DNA from: Candidatus Schekmanbacteria bacterium
GTDB taxonomy: Bacteria; CSSED10-310; JACPHN01
Length of the DNA: 47,065 nt
Assembly: GCA_016188575.1 (NCBI GenBank)
Contig: JACPHN010000043.1
Coordinates: 1-47,065, forward strand
Reading direction: 5' to 3'
This document shows, piece by piece, positions 1-8,027 of the stretch; the first letter of the stretch is position 1; each line of letters opens with the position of its first letter. A program made the translations under genes and the position numbers. The notes beneath the pieces are model-generated. The model saw only the letters and a program-made list of their open reading frames with translations, did no database searches and had not been told where the DNA came from.

Positions 1-122
1 AAATAGCGCAAGCACGGTTCCGTGAGGGGCCGATGGCAACCGGGTATGGACTGAATCTTGTGGCACCGCCGGGAAACCAGGCGGAAACAGAGAAAACAAA
101 CGCCAGATCTGTCACACCGGGA
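1..122 (+). mobile_element. probable 3' end of a group II intron (domain V/VI), cut by the window edge
   Basis: The first 20 bases look like the 3' half of a group II intron domain V: TAGCGCA could close a hairpin with an unseen upstream TGCGCTA, and GCACGGTTC would pair with the usual GAGCCGTGC on the 5' side. A G-rich linker and a further structured stretch follow, as expected for domain VI. The 5' half and any reverse transcriptase lie outside the window. This is inference from the domain V pattern. The exact 3' splice site was not located. Confidence 0.45.
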
Positions 123-191
123 GCCATCGGTCTACTCGACCACTCACTTCCTCCCGGGCGCGCTGGGGGCGACGGCGGCTGCACTGTCTGG

Positions 192-752
192 TTATCTGAC
201 TCCTTGCTCCTGGTTCCACTCACAGGATAACAGCCCGTAAACAATAACGTCCCTGTATTCATTTCCATGCCTCTCAGCCTGAATCAGAGTCCCTTCCCTA
301 CGAAAACCAATACGCTCAGGGATCGCCTGACTTCGCGTGTTTTTCGCAGAGCACCGTATCTCAAGGCGATTGAGTCCCAATACCGAGAACGCATGATCTA
401 CCATAGAGAGGCAACACATAGACATGATCCCCTTGCCCTCGAACTCCACGCCAAGCCAATAGCCAATGAATGCGCTCCGATCTTCATTGGTGATGTCGTG
501 AATACCAACCGTACCGGCAATCCGCCCTTGGTACCAGACTCCAAGAACAACATCTTTGCTTTCTGCAAAACTGCGGCGAGTCCCTTCAATAAACTTCAGT
601 GTGTCCGTCACTGACTGAGTCCGATCGACCCAAGGAAGCCACTCTCCAAGTCTCGCTCTCTCCCGGTCGACCATGGCAAACATTGAAGGAGCATGTTTCG
701 CTTCCAGAAGAGCAAGCCACAAGTCGTCATCTACAGTATGACAGAGCATCAC
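192..752 (-). CDS. RimJ/RimL-type GNAT N-acetyltransferase
   Basis: A 186-residue cytoplasmic protein with the RimJ/RimL layout. An N-terminal stretch has RARLGEWLPWVD (about 33-43). The acetyl-CoA pyrophosphate-binding region GYWLGVEFEGKGIM is at about 97-110, in the place of the family's Q/RxxGxG loop. The C-terminal strand RDVIVYGLLSCEW is typical of YdaF/RimL proteins. Length matches the family (about 180). The family acetylates alpha-amino groups of ribosomal proteins or other small targets; the substrate cannot be inferred here. It is a single gene running toward the intron remnant, with no partner. It starts at a double Met; either could be used. Confidence 0.85.
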   Translation of the reverse strand: MMLCHTVDDDLWLALLEAKHAPSMFAMVDRERARLGEWLPWVDRTQSVTDTLKFIEGTRRSFAESKDVVLGVWYQGRIAGTVGIHDITNEDRSAFIGYWLGVEFEGKGIMSMCCLSMVDHAFSVLGLNRLEIRCSAKNTRSQAIPERIGFRREGTLIQAERHGNEYRDVIVYGLLSCEWNQEQGVR

Positions 753-965
753 GCGTCGATCCCTCTCAGGTGCAAGAACGACCCTCCAAGTCCGCGGCGG
801 GGGGCAGAGGCAGCTTACTACCGCAGGGCGCCGCCCGCGACACCCGGTGGTTCTGCCGCGCGAATCGGCGCGGCGAAACGTCGGGGATCGGCAAGATGCG
901 GGGCGCCGGCCGAATGTCCGGTTTCGTCCTTTACACTTCTTCCCGCCGCAGGCTTCGGTGAGCAG

Positions 966-1068
966 GGGCGCGATTCATCGCGCCCAATGCCGGGCCGGGG
1001 ATCATCGGGCCGAGAATGATCCGCCCCGATTGCCGGCTGCGATGACCGGGCGCGATAAATCGCGTCCC
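966..1068. repeat. pair of REP-like palindromes
   Basis: GGGCGCGATTCATCGCGCCC (966-985) is a perfect 8-bp-stem palindrome. A close relative, GGGCGCGATAAATCGCGTCC, lies at 1048-1067. They sit about 80 bp apart in the 463-bp stretch between the acetyltransferase and the next gene, which otherwise shows no complete gene. Such paired short palindromes are typical of REP/BIME elements in high-GC proteobacteria. Confidence 0.6.
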
Positions 1069-1090
1069 TGCGTGGCGGCCTCAGGTGTAA

Positions 1091-1219
1091 AGCACATTCA
1101 GCCGACGCCAAAAAATAGCCGAAGATCTACTGCCGGGGCAGTTCCCACCGTCGGATCTCGACAAGTGCGCGTGGTACAAGGGAATCTGTTTTCGGGACGA
1201 GACGAGGATCCGTGAATGA
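1091..1219 (+). pseudogene. 3' tail of a truncated gene coupled to the TIM-barrel gene
   Basis: The frame opens after a TAA at 1088-1090 and has no start codon. It reads as protein-like sequence (IAEDLLPGQFPPSDLDK, then a segment with CAWYKGICF) and ends with a TGA at 1217-1219. That stop overlaps the ATG of the next gene by four bases (ATGA), the usual sign of translational coupling. The gene therefore appears to have lost its 5' portion, and its original function is not recognised. The alternative is a chance open frame, but the ATGA junction and the composition argue against that. Confidence 0.4.
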
Positions 1220-1785
1220 AGGCTTCAGCGAGTCGATACCAGCAAGCATTTCCGGGCCACCATGCGGTACTCCCGGTCATTCACGTTGACACGTTGGAGC
1301 AGGCCCAGCGGAACGCGCAGATCGCACGCGAGGCGGGTGCGGATGGCGCGTTCTTGATCAACCACGGGATGGCCGACGAGGCGTTGCTCGATATCCACGC
1401 GGCCGTTGCGGGCAAGCAGACCGGCCGGGATGCCCGCGTCCCCGGTTGCGTCTACTTCGGCGGGGTGGCGTTCAAGTACCAGCGGCACGTCGAAGACTTG
1501 GAGGCGGCGTGCCGGGTCGCCGCCCGGTACATGGATGTGGTGACCACCAGTGGTCCGGGCACAGGGCACGCAGCCGAGGTGGAGAAGATCCGGCGGATGA
1601 AGCAGACTCTGGGCAGTACGCCTCTGGGGATTGCAAGTGGCATCGCACCGGAGAACATTGGCCACTACCTGGCACACGCGGACTGTTTCCTGGTCGCGAC
1701 CGGGATCAGCCGCAGCCTCACCGAACTGGACCCGGCACGGGTGTTGGCATTGGTCCAGCGGGTTGCTAGGTTCAATGGTCAGTAA
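1216..1785 (+). CDS. BtpA-like TIM-barrel protein, apparently internally shortened
   Basis: A 189-residue protein resembling BtpA/SgcQ-type TIM barrels. It has an N-terminal VLPVIHVDTLEQA, a central YFGGVAFKYQ, VVTTSGPGTGHAAEVEKIRRMK (about 113-134), and a phosphate-binding-like GIASGIAPENIGHYLAHADC followed by FLVATGISRS near the C-terminus. Whole family members are about 230-270 residues. Strands are missing between IHAAVAGKQ (about 62-70) and the FGGVAFKYQ segment, so roughly 50 residues seem to have been lost in frame. The function of this family is poorly defined; BtpA itself is linked to photosystem I accumulation. The deletion makes activity doubtful. It is coupled by ATGA to the truncated upstream frame. 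Confidence 0.6.
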   Translation: MKASASRYQQAFPGHHAVLPVIHVDTLEQAQRNAQIAREAGADGAFLINHGMADEALLDIHAAVAGKQTGRDARVPGCVYFGGVAFKYQRHVEDLEAACRVAARYMDVVTTSGPGTGHAAEVEKIRRMKQTLGSTPLGIASGIAPENIGHYLAHADCFLVATGISRSLTELDPARVLALVQRVARFNGQ

Positions 1786-1889
1786 AGGCATGCCGAACCA
1801 GGCGCTGCATCTGACCCGGCGGGAATGTAGGTTGTTGGGAGCTCATGGCTCCCCGCACCTGCCGGGCCGGCTGATGGAGACGAGGGCTC

Positions 1890-2090
1890 GCACTGCGCCT
1901 CGCCAGCCTGCGGTCGCGGGCTGAGCCGCGAGGCCAGGCGGCCGAGGGCTTTCGGGACCAGCTTTTCGTCCCTTGGATCGGCGTGGTCGTTTTTCTCCAC
2001 ACCGGTCCGTGCGCACGGGGGGTCGGCAGGTGAGCCCCCGGGACATCGCCGGAGTCGCGCGCGAATTTGGTCCAGCCGTCGTGGCCTCGA
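1890..2090 (-). pseudogene. cmr1: decayed fragment of cmr1
   Basis: Minus-strand translation gives GWTKFARDSGDVPGAHLP then GPVW. This aligns with GWRDFVRDAGDVPWPHLP and GAVW of the intact Cmr1 at 22823-24079. After a frame change it continues as DPRDEKLVPKALGRLASRL with PRPQAGE, matching DPKDSTLLPQDHGRLASRL with LRPHAGD of the same protein. About 90 residues of Cmr1 between the two blocks are deleted, and no start or stop is retained. This is a relic of another Cmr operon about 21 kb from the intact one. Confidence 0.8.
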
Positions 2091-2567
2091 TCATCGTTTC
2101 GGTCGGGCGACAAGCACCATTATCGGGCCGCCCTCGTCGAGCAACGACCGGAAACGCGTGATGCATTCTGTTGTGCGCGCTGTGGGGAGCAGAGTGGAGA
2201 GAGGCGCGGGCGCGAAACGTCCCCGCGCTCGACGCCGGGGCGACAGGGGATGACGACGCCCCCGTCGACCCTGGCGAAGGTCGGCCGGCGCGATCCTAAG
2301 GCGCGATACTTCGGTGGGCTATCCGTGCGGCGCATCACATGTGAGCTTCGTTCCACATGCGGGGCGACCGCCCGTCGGGCTCGTCTCGCCTCCTTGGCCA
2401 GACCGCGCGATCCGCTCCAGCGGCCCACCGACCCCGCCGGCAACCGCCTGCATCGCCCCCTCTGTCCCCGCGCAGGCGGGAGGAGGTGAACACTTTCCTG
2501 GCATCGATGTTGCATTACAACGGCCGTTGCAAATCAGCGAAATAGCTCTGCTTCCGGAGAATTTACC
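2091..2567. other. intergenic stretch with one copy of the dispersed palindromic element
   Basis: No gene could be supported here. At 2454-2493 lies a copy of the dispersed element found elsewhere in this window: a CCCCCTCTGTCC arm, an inner GCGCAGGCG segment, then GGAGGAGGTGAACA. The last 75 bases are AT-richer and probably hold the promoter and leader of the next gene, but I could not define a clear -35/-10 pair. Confidence 0.4.
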
Positions 2568-3488
2568 ATGTCGAACCATCGTGAGACCGGCATTTGCCAA
2601 AAAGCCCCGTACGCCCGTGAGCTACCCCAGCTCTCGTCGCCGCGGCGACTTCGACGGTTCCTGCGCCTCGGCGCGCTCCTGTGGGCGGGTGCCCTGATCG
2701 CTACGAACCTGGCATGCGAGGACGCCACCGCACCGGAGCCGCGGGCGATGCTGGCCGTCAGCTCGACCATCTGTGGGCCCGAGGGCATCTGCGCGCACGG
2801 GCAGCAGGTCGACATCGACCCGTTCCAACCGCTCGAGGTCGCCCTCCGCAATGGCGCCACCGCCGAGGAAACCCTCGCCGTCCACTCCAGTATGTTCATT
2901 CCGAAGGATTCCCACGGTGGCTCCTGGTCCTTCACGCAAGGCACCTGCGCGAACAGCGGCAACCCGCTGCCGCTGGATCCGGGGAGCGAGTGCCGCGCGC
3001 AGTTGAGCTGCGACCATCCTGGCGGCGACACAGGAATCGTGTCGCTGCAGATCGCGCACGACGACCCTGCCTTGCCGTCGCCCTTCGTGCTCAACCTGCG
3101 CTGCCGGCCCCTGCCCTTGCCATCCTCGCCCGGGCTGCGGGTGACGTCGACCCACTGCCGTGCAGAGGACGGCTGCCGCGACGGGGAGGAGCTCTGGCTT
3201 CGCATGCCTGACAACAGCGCCATCGAGCTGCGGTATGCGAACGAATCGACCGCGACCCGCACCGTTCAGGGGGCGATCGCCCTCGACGCCAGCGACACGC
3301 GCCCGGCCGACTGGATCGCGGATGCGGGCTCATGCGCGTCAGCGTCGCTCGCGCCGGGCGAATCCTGCGCGGTACGGCTCACCTGCACGAACCAGGACGG
3401 GTCGTCTGGCTTCTACTACGTGCGGTTCACGCACGACGATCCCAACCAGCCGTCACCGTACACCCTGAAGGTGTGGTGCGCGGACTGA
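2568..3488 (+). CDS. secreted, possibly lipid-anchored protein with two Cys-rich repeats
   Basis: A 306-residue exported protein. A basic N-region (RRLRRFLR, about 27-34) precedes a hydrophobic segment and ATNLAC with Cys50. This resembles a lipobox, though Asn at -3 is unusual. The mature part is two homologous domains, about 60-175 and 180-306. Each begins LxVxST.C, holds five or so Cys, contains PGxxC(A/R)VxLxC and ends with FTHDDP/IAHDDP then PSP(F/Y) and a final Cys. The pattern suggests an Ig-like beta-sandwich, but no family is recognised. It stands alone on the plus strand with GGAG about 11 bases before the ATG. There is no visible tie to the defence genes. Confidence 0.7.
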   Translation: MSNHRETGICQKAPYARELPQLSSPRRLRRFLRLGALLWAGALIATNLACEDATAPEPRAMLAVSSTICGPEGICAHGQQVDIDPFQPLEVALRNGATAEETLAVHSSMFIPKDSHGGSWSFTQGTCANSGNPLPLDPGSECRAQLSCDHPGGDTGIVSLQIAHDDPALPSPFVLNLRCRPLPLPSSPGLRVTSTHCRAEDGCRDGEELWLRMPDNSAIELRYANESTATRTVQGAIALDASDTRPADWIADAGSCASASLAPGESCAVRLTCTNQDGSSGFYYVRFTHDDPNQPSPYTLKVWCAD

Positions 3489-3588
3489 GGTCCATCGGCA
3501 GGGTCGGCCCGAGCAGGACAACGGCCTGCAAAGGGCCTGCGGGAACCAGGCCGAGCCCGCCAGTGGCCGCGCGACCCGGTCGGCTCCC

Positions 3589-3690
3589 GAACGTTCGGGA
3601 TCGACAGAATGGCGGGTGACGTTCTTTTGCAGGTGTCGCAGTCGCCCCTCTCCCTGCCTCCCCCCGCAAGCGGGGGGAGGTCGGGGGGCG
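3589..3690 (+). repeat. dispersed palindromic element, copy A
   Basis: The core CCTCCCCCCG-CAAG-CGGGGGGAGG (3657-3680) is a perfect 10-bp stem with a 4-base loop. The preceding 65 bases, including CTTTTGCAGGTGTCGCAG, align by eye with the sequence at 27842-27945 on the opposite strand. This indicates a mobile or amplifying repeat of about 100 bp, not merely a chance hairpin. Confidence 0.7.
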
Positions 3691-3839
3691 AATGGCAAGC
3701 GCTTGTGCGCCCCACGGTCCAAGGGACATCTTGCCGAGGCCGGGACGCGCTACCGGGCGGCCGGCTCGATCCCCATCGGGGAAACGAGCGGGCGCGGAAT
3801 GGAGCGGTCGATGGTGCCAAACCAGTCGCTCAAGAAGGG

Positions 3840-4200
3840 ATGGGTACTGCCCTTGCGTCGGAGATTCCGCGAGCTCCTGGGAGCCGCTCCGCGGGGAGCC
3901 GCAGGAGAACCAGAGCGCGCGCCAGCGAATCGCTCCCCGCCGCGAGCGCTGGTAGCGCCCGAGCAGCGCCCGCTGGTTGGCGATCTTGCCGGCTACGAAG
4001 CGGCGTGCGAGAGCGCGTGCTCATGTCTCGTCGTCGAGCAGCCGGAACTGGTCCCGGCGCAGGATCACGTTGGGGCTCGCGCCCGAGGTCAACGAGCCGA
4101 GATACTGTCCGCCGGCGGTCAGCAGCGACACGTCGATGCCTCGCAGCAGGCACACGCGCCGCGCGGCGGTGTGCCGTCACCAGCGCACCCGGCCTGCAAG
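3840..4200 (-). pseudogene. cas1: decayed cas1 fragment
   Basis: Minus-strand translation reads CLLRGIDVSLLTAGGQYLG, then SPNVILRRDQFRLLDDET and a stop. One frame change later it reads ALARRFVAGKIANQRALLGR and YQRSRRG. This is the N-domain to linker region of the Cas1 integrase: the 'G-hydrophobic-V-hydrophobic-Gly-x-Tyr' strand, LRRxQ, and the K(I/L)xNQRxLL helix. The N-terminus and the whole catalytic C-domain are missing. The fragment begins within about 20 bp of the druH stop codon, so a rearrangement joint lies there. It is non-functional, but it shows an adaptation module once existed here. No cas2 could be found. Confidence 0.8.
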
Positions 4201-4206
4201 ACGACT

Positions 4207-7200
4207 TCAGCTCCTCGATGGCTCCGCTTCCACCGCTGCGAGCGCCAGCGCCACCATCACGCCGTGCGCCAGGTCGAACCACCCAGGGTCGAAGTCGCGC
4301 GTCTGTCGGATCTGAAACAGCTCAGCGGCTCCGAGCGCGACTCCGCCCCAGGCACAGGCGAGCGCCGCGAGTTGCGGTGCCCAGATGACCGCCTCGCGGT
4401 GGGGAACCTGGTGATCGACGAGCAAGCCCCGGAAGCCCGGTGGCGCGCTTGCCGTCAGCCGTTGCCGCAAGCGAGCTATGCCCGGCCAGCTCGGCCAGTC
4501 GTCGTCGGCGTGAGCGCGCAGGAGCCGCTGTCGCTCCGACTCCAGGACGCTCAGCAGGCACGGAGCTCCCCCCAGTGAGGAGGCCAGCGCCAGCATGCCG
4601 TTCTCCGGCCGTTCCCGCAGGAGGCGCTGCTGGACCAGCTCCGCGACGATCGCCATCCCCGGTCGCCGCGCCGACGCTCGCGCTACGAAGGCTCGCAGTG
4701 AATCGCTCGCCAGAGATTCCGCGAGCGATGGCTCGATACCCGCCTCGGTCATGGTCGCCAGGAGGGAATCTCGGTACAGGCGGCACGCCGAAAGCCAGGT
4801 TGGTGCCGGCACGACGGACCAGGAAAACGGCAGCTCCTCGAGCCCGGACCACAGTCTGGCGAACGCATCGGGATCGCCGCTGCGCACCAGCGCCATGGCA
4901 GCCGCGGCGGGGCAGTGCGCCAGGCGTTTGATGGCGTCGAAGGTCGTGGCGGGCAGGCCGTCGAGCGTCTGCAGGTACCGTTCGAGATGCTCCCATTCCG
5001 GGTGATCGGGGGCCATCGCCAGGCTGGCCATGAGCTCGTCGAACGCCGGCCTGCGCACCGCGGAACGCGCGATCGCGGCGGCGGCCGCCAGCGTTGCCGG
5101 GCGATCGGCGGGCCCAAACGGTGCGGCGGGATCCGTAGACACCGAAAGGCGCAGCGGCCGGAACCTGGCGAGATCGCCCTCCCACGCCTGCACCAGCCAG
5201 TCGCCGCTGCCGGCGGCAAGGCGAGGTAGCACCCACCCCTCGCCGGCCGCTGCGAGCTCGACGCGCGCTTCTGGCGCCGTCACCGCAAAGGCCTCGACAC
5301 GGATCGCCGCCCGCTGCTCCGGGGACAGCGGAAAAGGACGCGTCGCGGATTCCCAGCTCGAGGCTTGCTCCAGCCGAACGAGCTCGCCGTGGGGCCGCAG
5401 CACGCCGTCGTACCGGCAAACGTGGAGCCGCACTGCAGGGAACGCGGGGAGCTCGGGATGCTCCACGGTGAGCTCCAGGGCCGCGTCGATGTCCTCGCTC
5501 ATGGCCAGCAACAGTCGGGCCCGCGCCTGGACCCGTCCGAGGTCAAGCGCAAAGCGGCCTGGTGCGATTTGCTGGAGGGGTTCGCGAAGCGTCCAGTCGC
5601 CCGCGATGAGCTCGCCTGACGGTGCATCGTAGCTTTTCACGTGACCGCCCAACAGCGGGGGTTTCGCCCCAGGCGCGAGCGCCGCCTCGGCGGTCACGCC
5701 GTTGAGGCACAGCACCTGAACCGGGCGGCTCACGGTCAGTGTGGCTCCCTCGCGATCGCCAAACCAGGCGCCGCGGCGCGGAAACGGGAGGTCGAGGAGC
5801 ATGCTGGCGCCGTCCTGCCACCGCAGAAAAATCGGCACCGACTCGGGAATCGGGTCCGTCGCCTGCAGGTCGATCGTCCAGGCGCCGGTCGACGGATCCC
5901 GACTACAGTGAGCGGAGAAGCCCGCGCTGTCACCGTCGGCGTTGTCCGTAGCGCTGGCGACGGTCACGGCACCGGTGCCGGCCAGCCGGGCGACGCCGGT
6001 CGCCGTGCCCGGTGCTGGCGAGCGCCCGGGTTCGAGACGCAGCGTGCTCCCGGCGGGCAGCACCCGGATGCGCTCCTGAAAGCGCGTGCGATCGCCGTCG
6101 GGCCGGTGCGCCAGGATGCCTTCGCCCACCTGGTTCGCGTCGAGAGCCTGCCAGTCCCCGGTCGCCACTCTGTCTCCCCCCCTCTGTCCCCCCTGCAAGT
6201 GGGGGAGAGGTGAGCACCTACGCCAGAATAGCTCGGACTCCGGGACCAGTGACCGCGCTCCCGCGCCGGATCGGTGCTCGACTCCCGGCATGCCGAGGTA
6301 CACCCGCGTGCCGGGCAGCCCGCCGAGGTAGTGACCTCGCACCGCGTGCTCGTCAGCATCGTCGCCATCCGCCCCGGTTTCGATGCGCCACTCGCCGCCG
6401 AGCGCGTCGGTAATTCGGACCACTCCGCCGACTTCGACGACATCGCGGGGGAAGCCGGACAGGAGCTGGCCGATCAGCCTGGCGGTGCCCGCGGGCGGCT
6501 CCGCGGCCCATTGCGCGCCGAGCGGTGGAACGAGCAGAACCGACGACGCGCGAAAGCGCCCGGCGCCCGCGCGCAGCAGGCGCCACTCCTGGCGCTCGCC
6601 CGATTCCTCGGCGCCTGCATTGGCGAATACCAGCGGAGAGTCGAGGAGCGAACCCGCGCCGGCGACGTCGAGGTCCCAGAGCTCGCGCGCGGCGCCGGTC
6701 GCGTGCAGCTCGATGGCCGCCATCGCCTGCTCGCCACCCAGACGATCAACACCCGGTGCCACCAGCTCGAGCAGATAGCTGCCCGCGTCGTCTTCCTGGA
6801 AGGTGCGAGTGGCGAACGCGAGCAGGCGAGCGCGGCCTCCACCCACCGCGGCATGAACCTCGAAGTGGCTCGGCAACAGGTCGCCGGGTCGGTCGAGCCA
6901 TGTGGCGACCGCGGCGGGCGGCACCCTCCCCGGCAAGTCGATCCGGCGCTCGATCGTGTACCCCCCTGGCCCGCGGCGCAAGGCGGTGAGCACCCGCAAA
7001 CGCCGCCCGACCCCCTGCGCCTCGGCTACCGCGTCATCGACGAGCCCCCGAAGCAGGCCCGATGCCACCTCCGTGGAGAGGTTGAGCGGCAGGGTATCCT
7101 TCCAGCCCGGGGTCGTGGCATCGAGGACGTCGATGGGGTCACGAGCGGTCGTGGCCAACGAGCGACGGTACGACCAGATGGTCGCGACCAGCGTGCCACA

Positions 7201-7758
7201 CAGCTCGAATACGACGGGGTGCCGCAGGCTTCGGGGAAGCAACCCGGCGCACGCTGCCGCCAAGGCGGCCGGCGAGCTCGCGTCGCCGAAGAGCCGGATC
7301 TCCTCGAGCAGGGCGTGGAAGTAGCGCCGCAAGTGGGTGTGTTGCGCCGTGACCAGGCGCAGCGGCAGGCCCCCCTCGCAGGCCAGCGTCACCAGAAAAG
7401 CGCGGTTATCGCGGATGGTGAGCAACGGCCGTCGCCACCAGCGGAGGCCACCCAGCACGGCACGGTGGATCACCGAAAACGGAGCCGTCGCGCCGAGACC
7501 ACCCTCCAGCAGTATGGGCCTCCAGGTCCAGGGACCGCCGTCGTGGTTGCGGCGCCACCATTCTGCCCCGAGCAGGCAGAAGCCCGCCTGCCACGCCTCA
7601 TCGCCGCCGATCTCGACCTCCGCGCTGTCGTCGCGCAACGCCACGCCGAGCTGCGCGAGCTCCTCCTCGCCGCACCGGTATCGGTAGAGCGGATCTCCGG
7701 TCGGCGCGCTCAGCCCTCTTCGTCTCAGGAACGCGGTCACCCATGCTCGTGTTCGCAT
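4207..7758 (-). CDS. druH: Druantia type III protein DruH (STY4851/ECs_5259-like)
   Basis: A large 1183-residue protein directly downstream of druE on the same strand. Druantia type III is a two-gene antiphage system of DruE helicase plus a large DruH lacking recognised enzymatic motifs; this gene fits by size, order and the absence of motifs. It is acidic to neutral, Trp/Leu-rich, with no signal peptide or membrane segment. The ATG at 7758 is supported by an in-frame TGA two codons upstream and GGAGG about 13 bases before it. A palindromic repeat copy is translated in frame near residues 515-530. The assignment rests mainly on context and length, so the symbol is less certain than for DruE. 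The mechanism of DruH is unknown. Confidence 0.7.
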   Translation of the reverse strand: MRTRAWVTAFLRRRGLSAPTGDPLYRYRCGEEELAQLGVALRDDSAEVEIGGDEAWQAGFCLLGAEWWRRNHDGGPWTWRPILLEGGLGATAPFSVIHRAVLGGLRWWRRPLLTIRDNRAFLVTLACEGGLPLRLVTAQHTHLRRYFHALLEEIRLFGDASSPAALAAACAGLLPRSLRHPVVFELCGTLVATIWSYRRSLATTARDPIDVLDATTPGWKDTLPLNLSTEVASGLLRGLVDDAVAEAQGVGRRLRVLTALRRGPGGYTIERRIDLPGRVPPAAVATWLDRPGDLLPSHFEVHAAVGGGRARLLAFATRTFQEDDAGSYLLELVAPGVDRLGGEQAMAAIELHATGAARELWDLDVAGAGSLLDSPLVFANAGAEESGERQEWRLLRAGAGRFRASSVLLVPPLGAQWAAEPPAGTARLIGQLLSGFPRDVVEVGGVVRITDALGGEWRIETGADGDDADEHAVRGHYLGGLPGTRVYLGMPGVEHRSGAGARSLVPESELFWRRCSPLPHLQGGQRGGDRVATGDWQALDANQVGEGILAHRPDGDRTRFQERIRVLPAGSTLRLEPGRSPAPGTATGVARLAGTGAVTVASATDNADGDSAGFSAHCSRDPSTGAWTIDLQATDPIPESVPIFLRWQDGASMLLDLPFPRRGAWFGDREGATLTVSRPVQVLCLNGVTAEAALAPGAKPPLLGGHVKSYDAPSGELIAGDWTLREPLQQIAPGRFALDLGRVQARARLLLAMSEDIDAALELTVEHPELPAFPAVRLHVCRYDGVLRPHGELVRLEQASSWESATRPFPLSPEQRAAIRVEAFAVTAPEARVELAAAGEGWVLPRLAAGSGDWLVQAWEGDLARFRPLRLSVSTDPAAPFGPADRPATLAAAAAIARSAVRRPAFDELMASLAMAPDHPEWEHLERYLQTLDGLPATTFDAIKRLAHCPAAAAMALVRSGDPDAFARLWSGLEELPFSWSVVPAPTWLSACRLYRDSLLATMTEAGIEPSLAESLASDSLRAFVARASARRPGMAIVAELVQQRLLRERPENGMLALASSLGGAPCLLSVLESERQRLLRAHADDDWPSWPGIARLRQRLTASAPPGFRGLLVDHQVPHREAVIWAPQLAALACAWGGVALGAAELFQIRQTRDFDPGWFDLAHGVMVALALAAVEAEPSRS
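6172..6215 (+). repeat. dispersed palindromic element inserted in frame within druH
   Basis: CTCTGTCCCCCCTGC followed by AAGTGGGGGAGAGG and GTGAGCACC is a copy of the palindromic element also seen at 2454, 3589, 24626, 27842 and 43930. Read on the minus strand it encodes CSPLPHLQGGQRGGDR within DruH without breaking the frame. Confidence 0.65.
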
Positions 7759-8027
7759 CCTTCACGCCTCCCTCTTGCCCCGAATCCACGACTGCGGGCA
7801 GCGCACCGCTCGGGGCGGCTGCCGACGGTCCACCCGACACGTTCGCGCGCCGGCTTCTTCATGCTACCGACAGGCCGCGCGCCGCAAGCGCCGGGCGGCG
7901 CGGCGGTCCCCACGAAGCCCGGGATCGCTACTCCAGCGTCTCTGTTCACCCCCCTGCCCCCCGCAAACGAGCTCGTCGCCACGCCACGGTGAAGCGGCGC
8001 AGCGGGTGTGACCGAGCGCCTCTCGAC
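7759..8027. other. 270-bp druE-druH intergenic gap
   Basis: No open frame on either strand looks like a gene. DruH cannot extend into it because a TGA lies two codons before its ATG. I see no clear terminator or promoter. The gap is unusually long for an otherwise tightly packed two-gene operon. Confidence 0.4.

Noticed and set aside
3760-3790. Single GATCCCCATCGGGGAAAC palindrome as a leftover CRISPR repeat near the cas1 relic
   Set aside because: Only one copy is present, so it cannot be told from a chance palindrome.
6274-7992. Long plus-strand open frame opposite druH
   Set aside because: Same mirror effect; composition is not protein-like.
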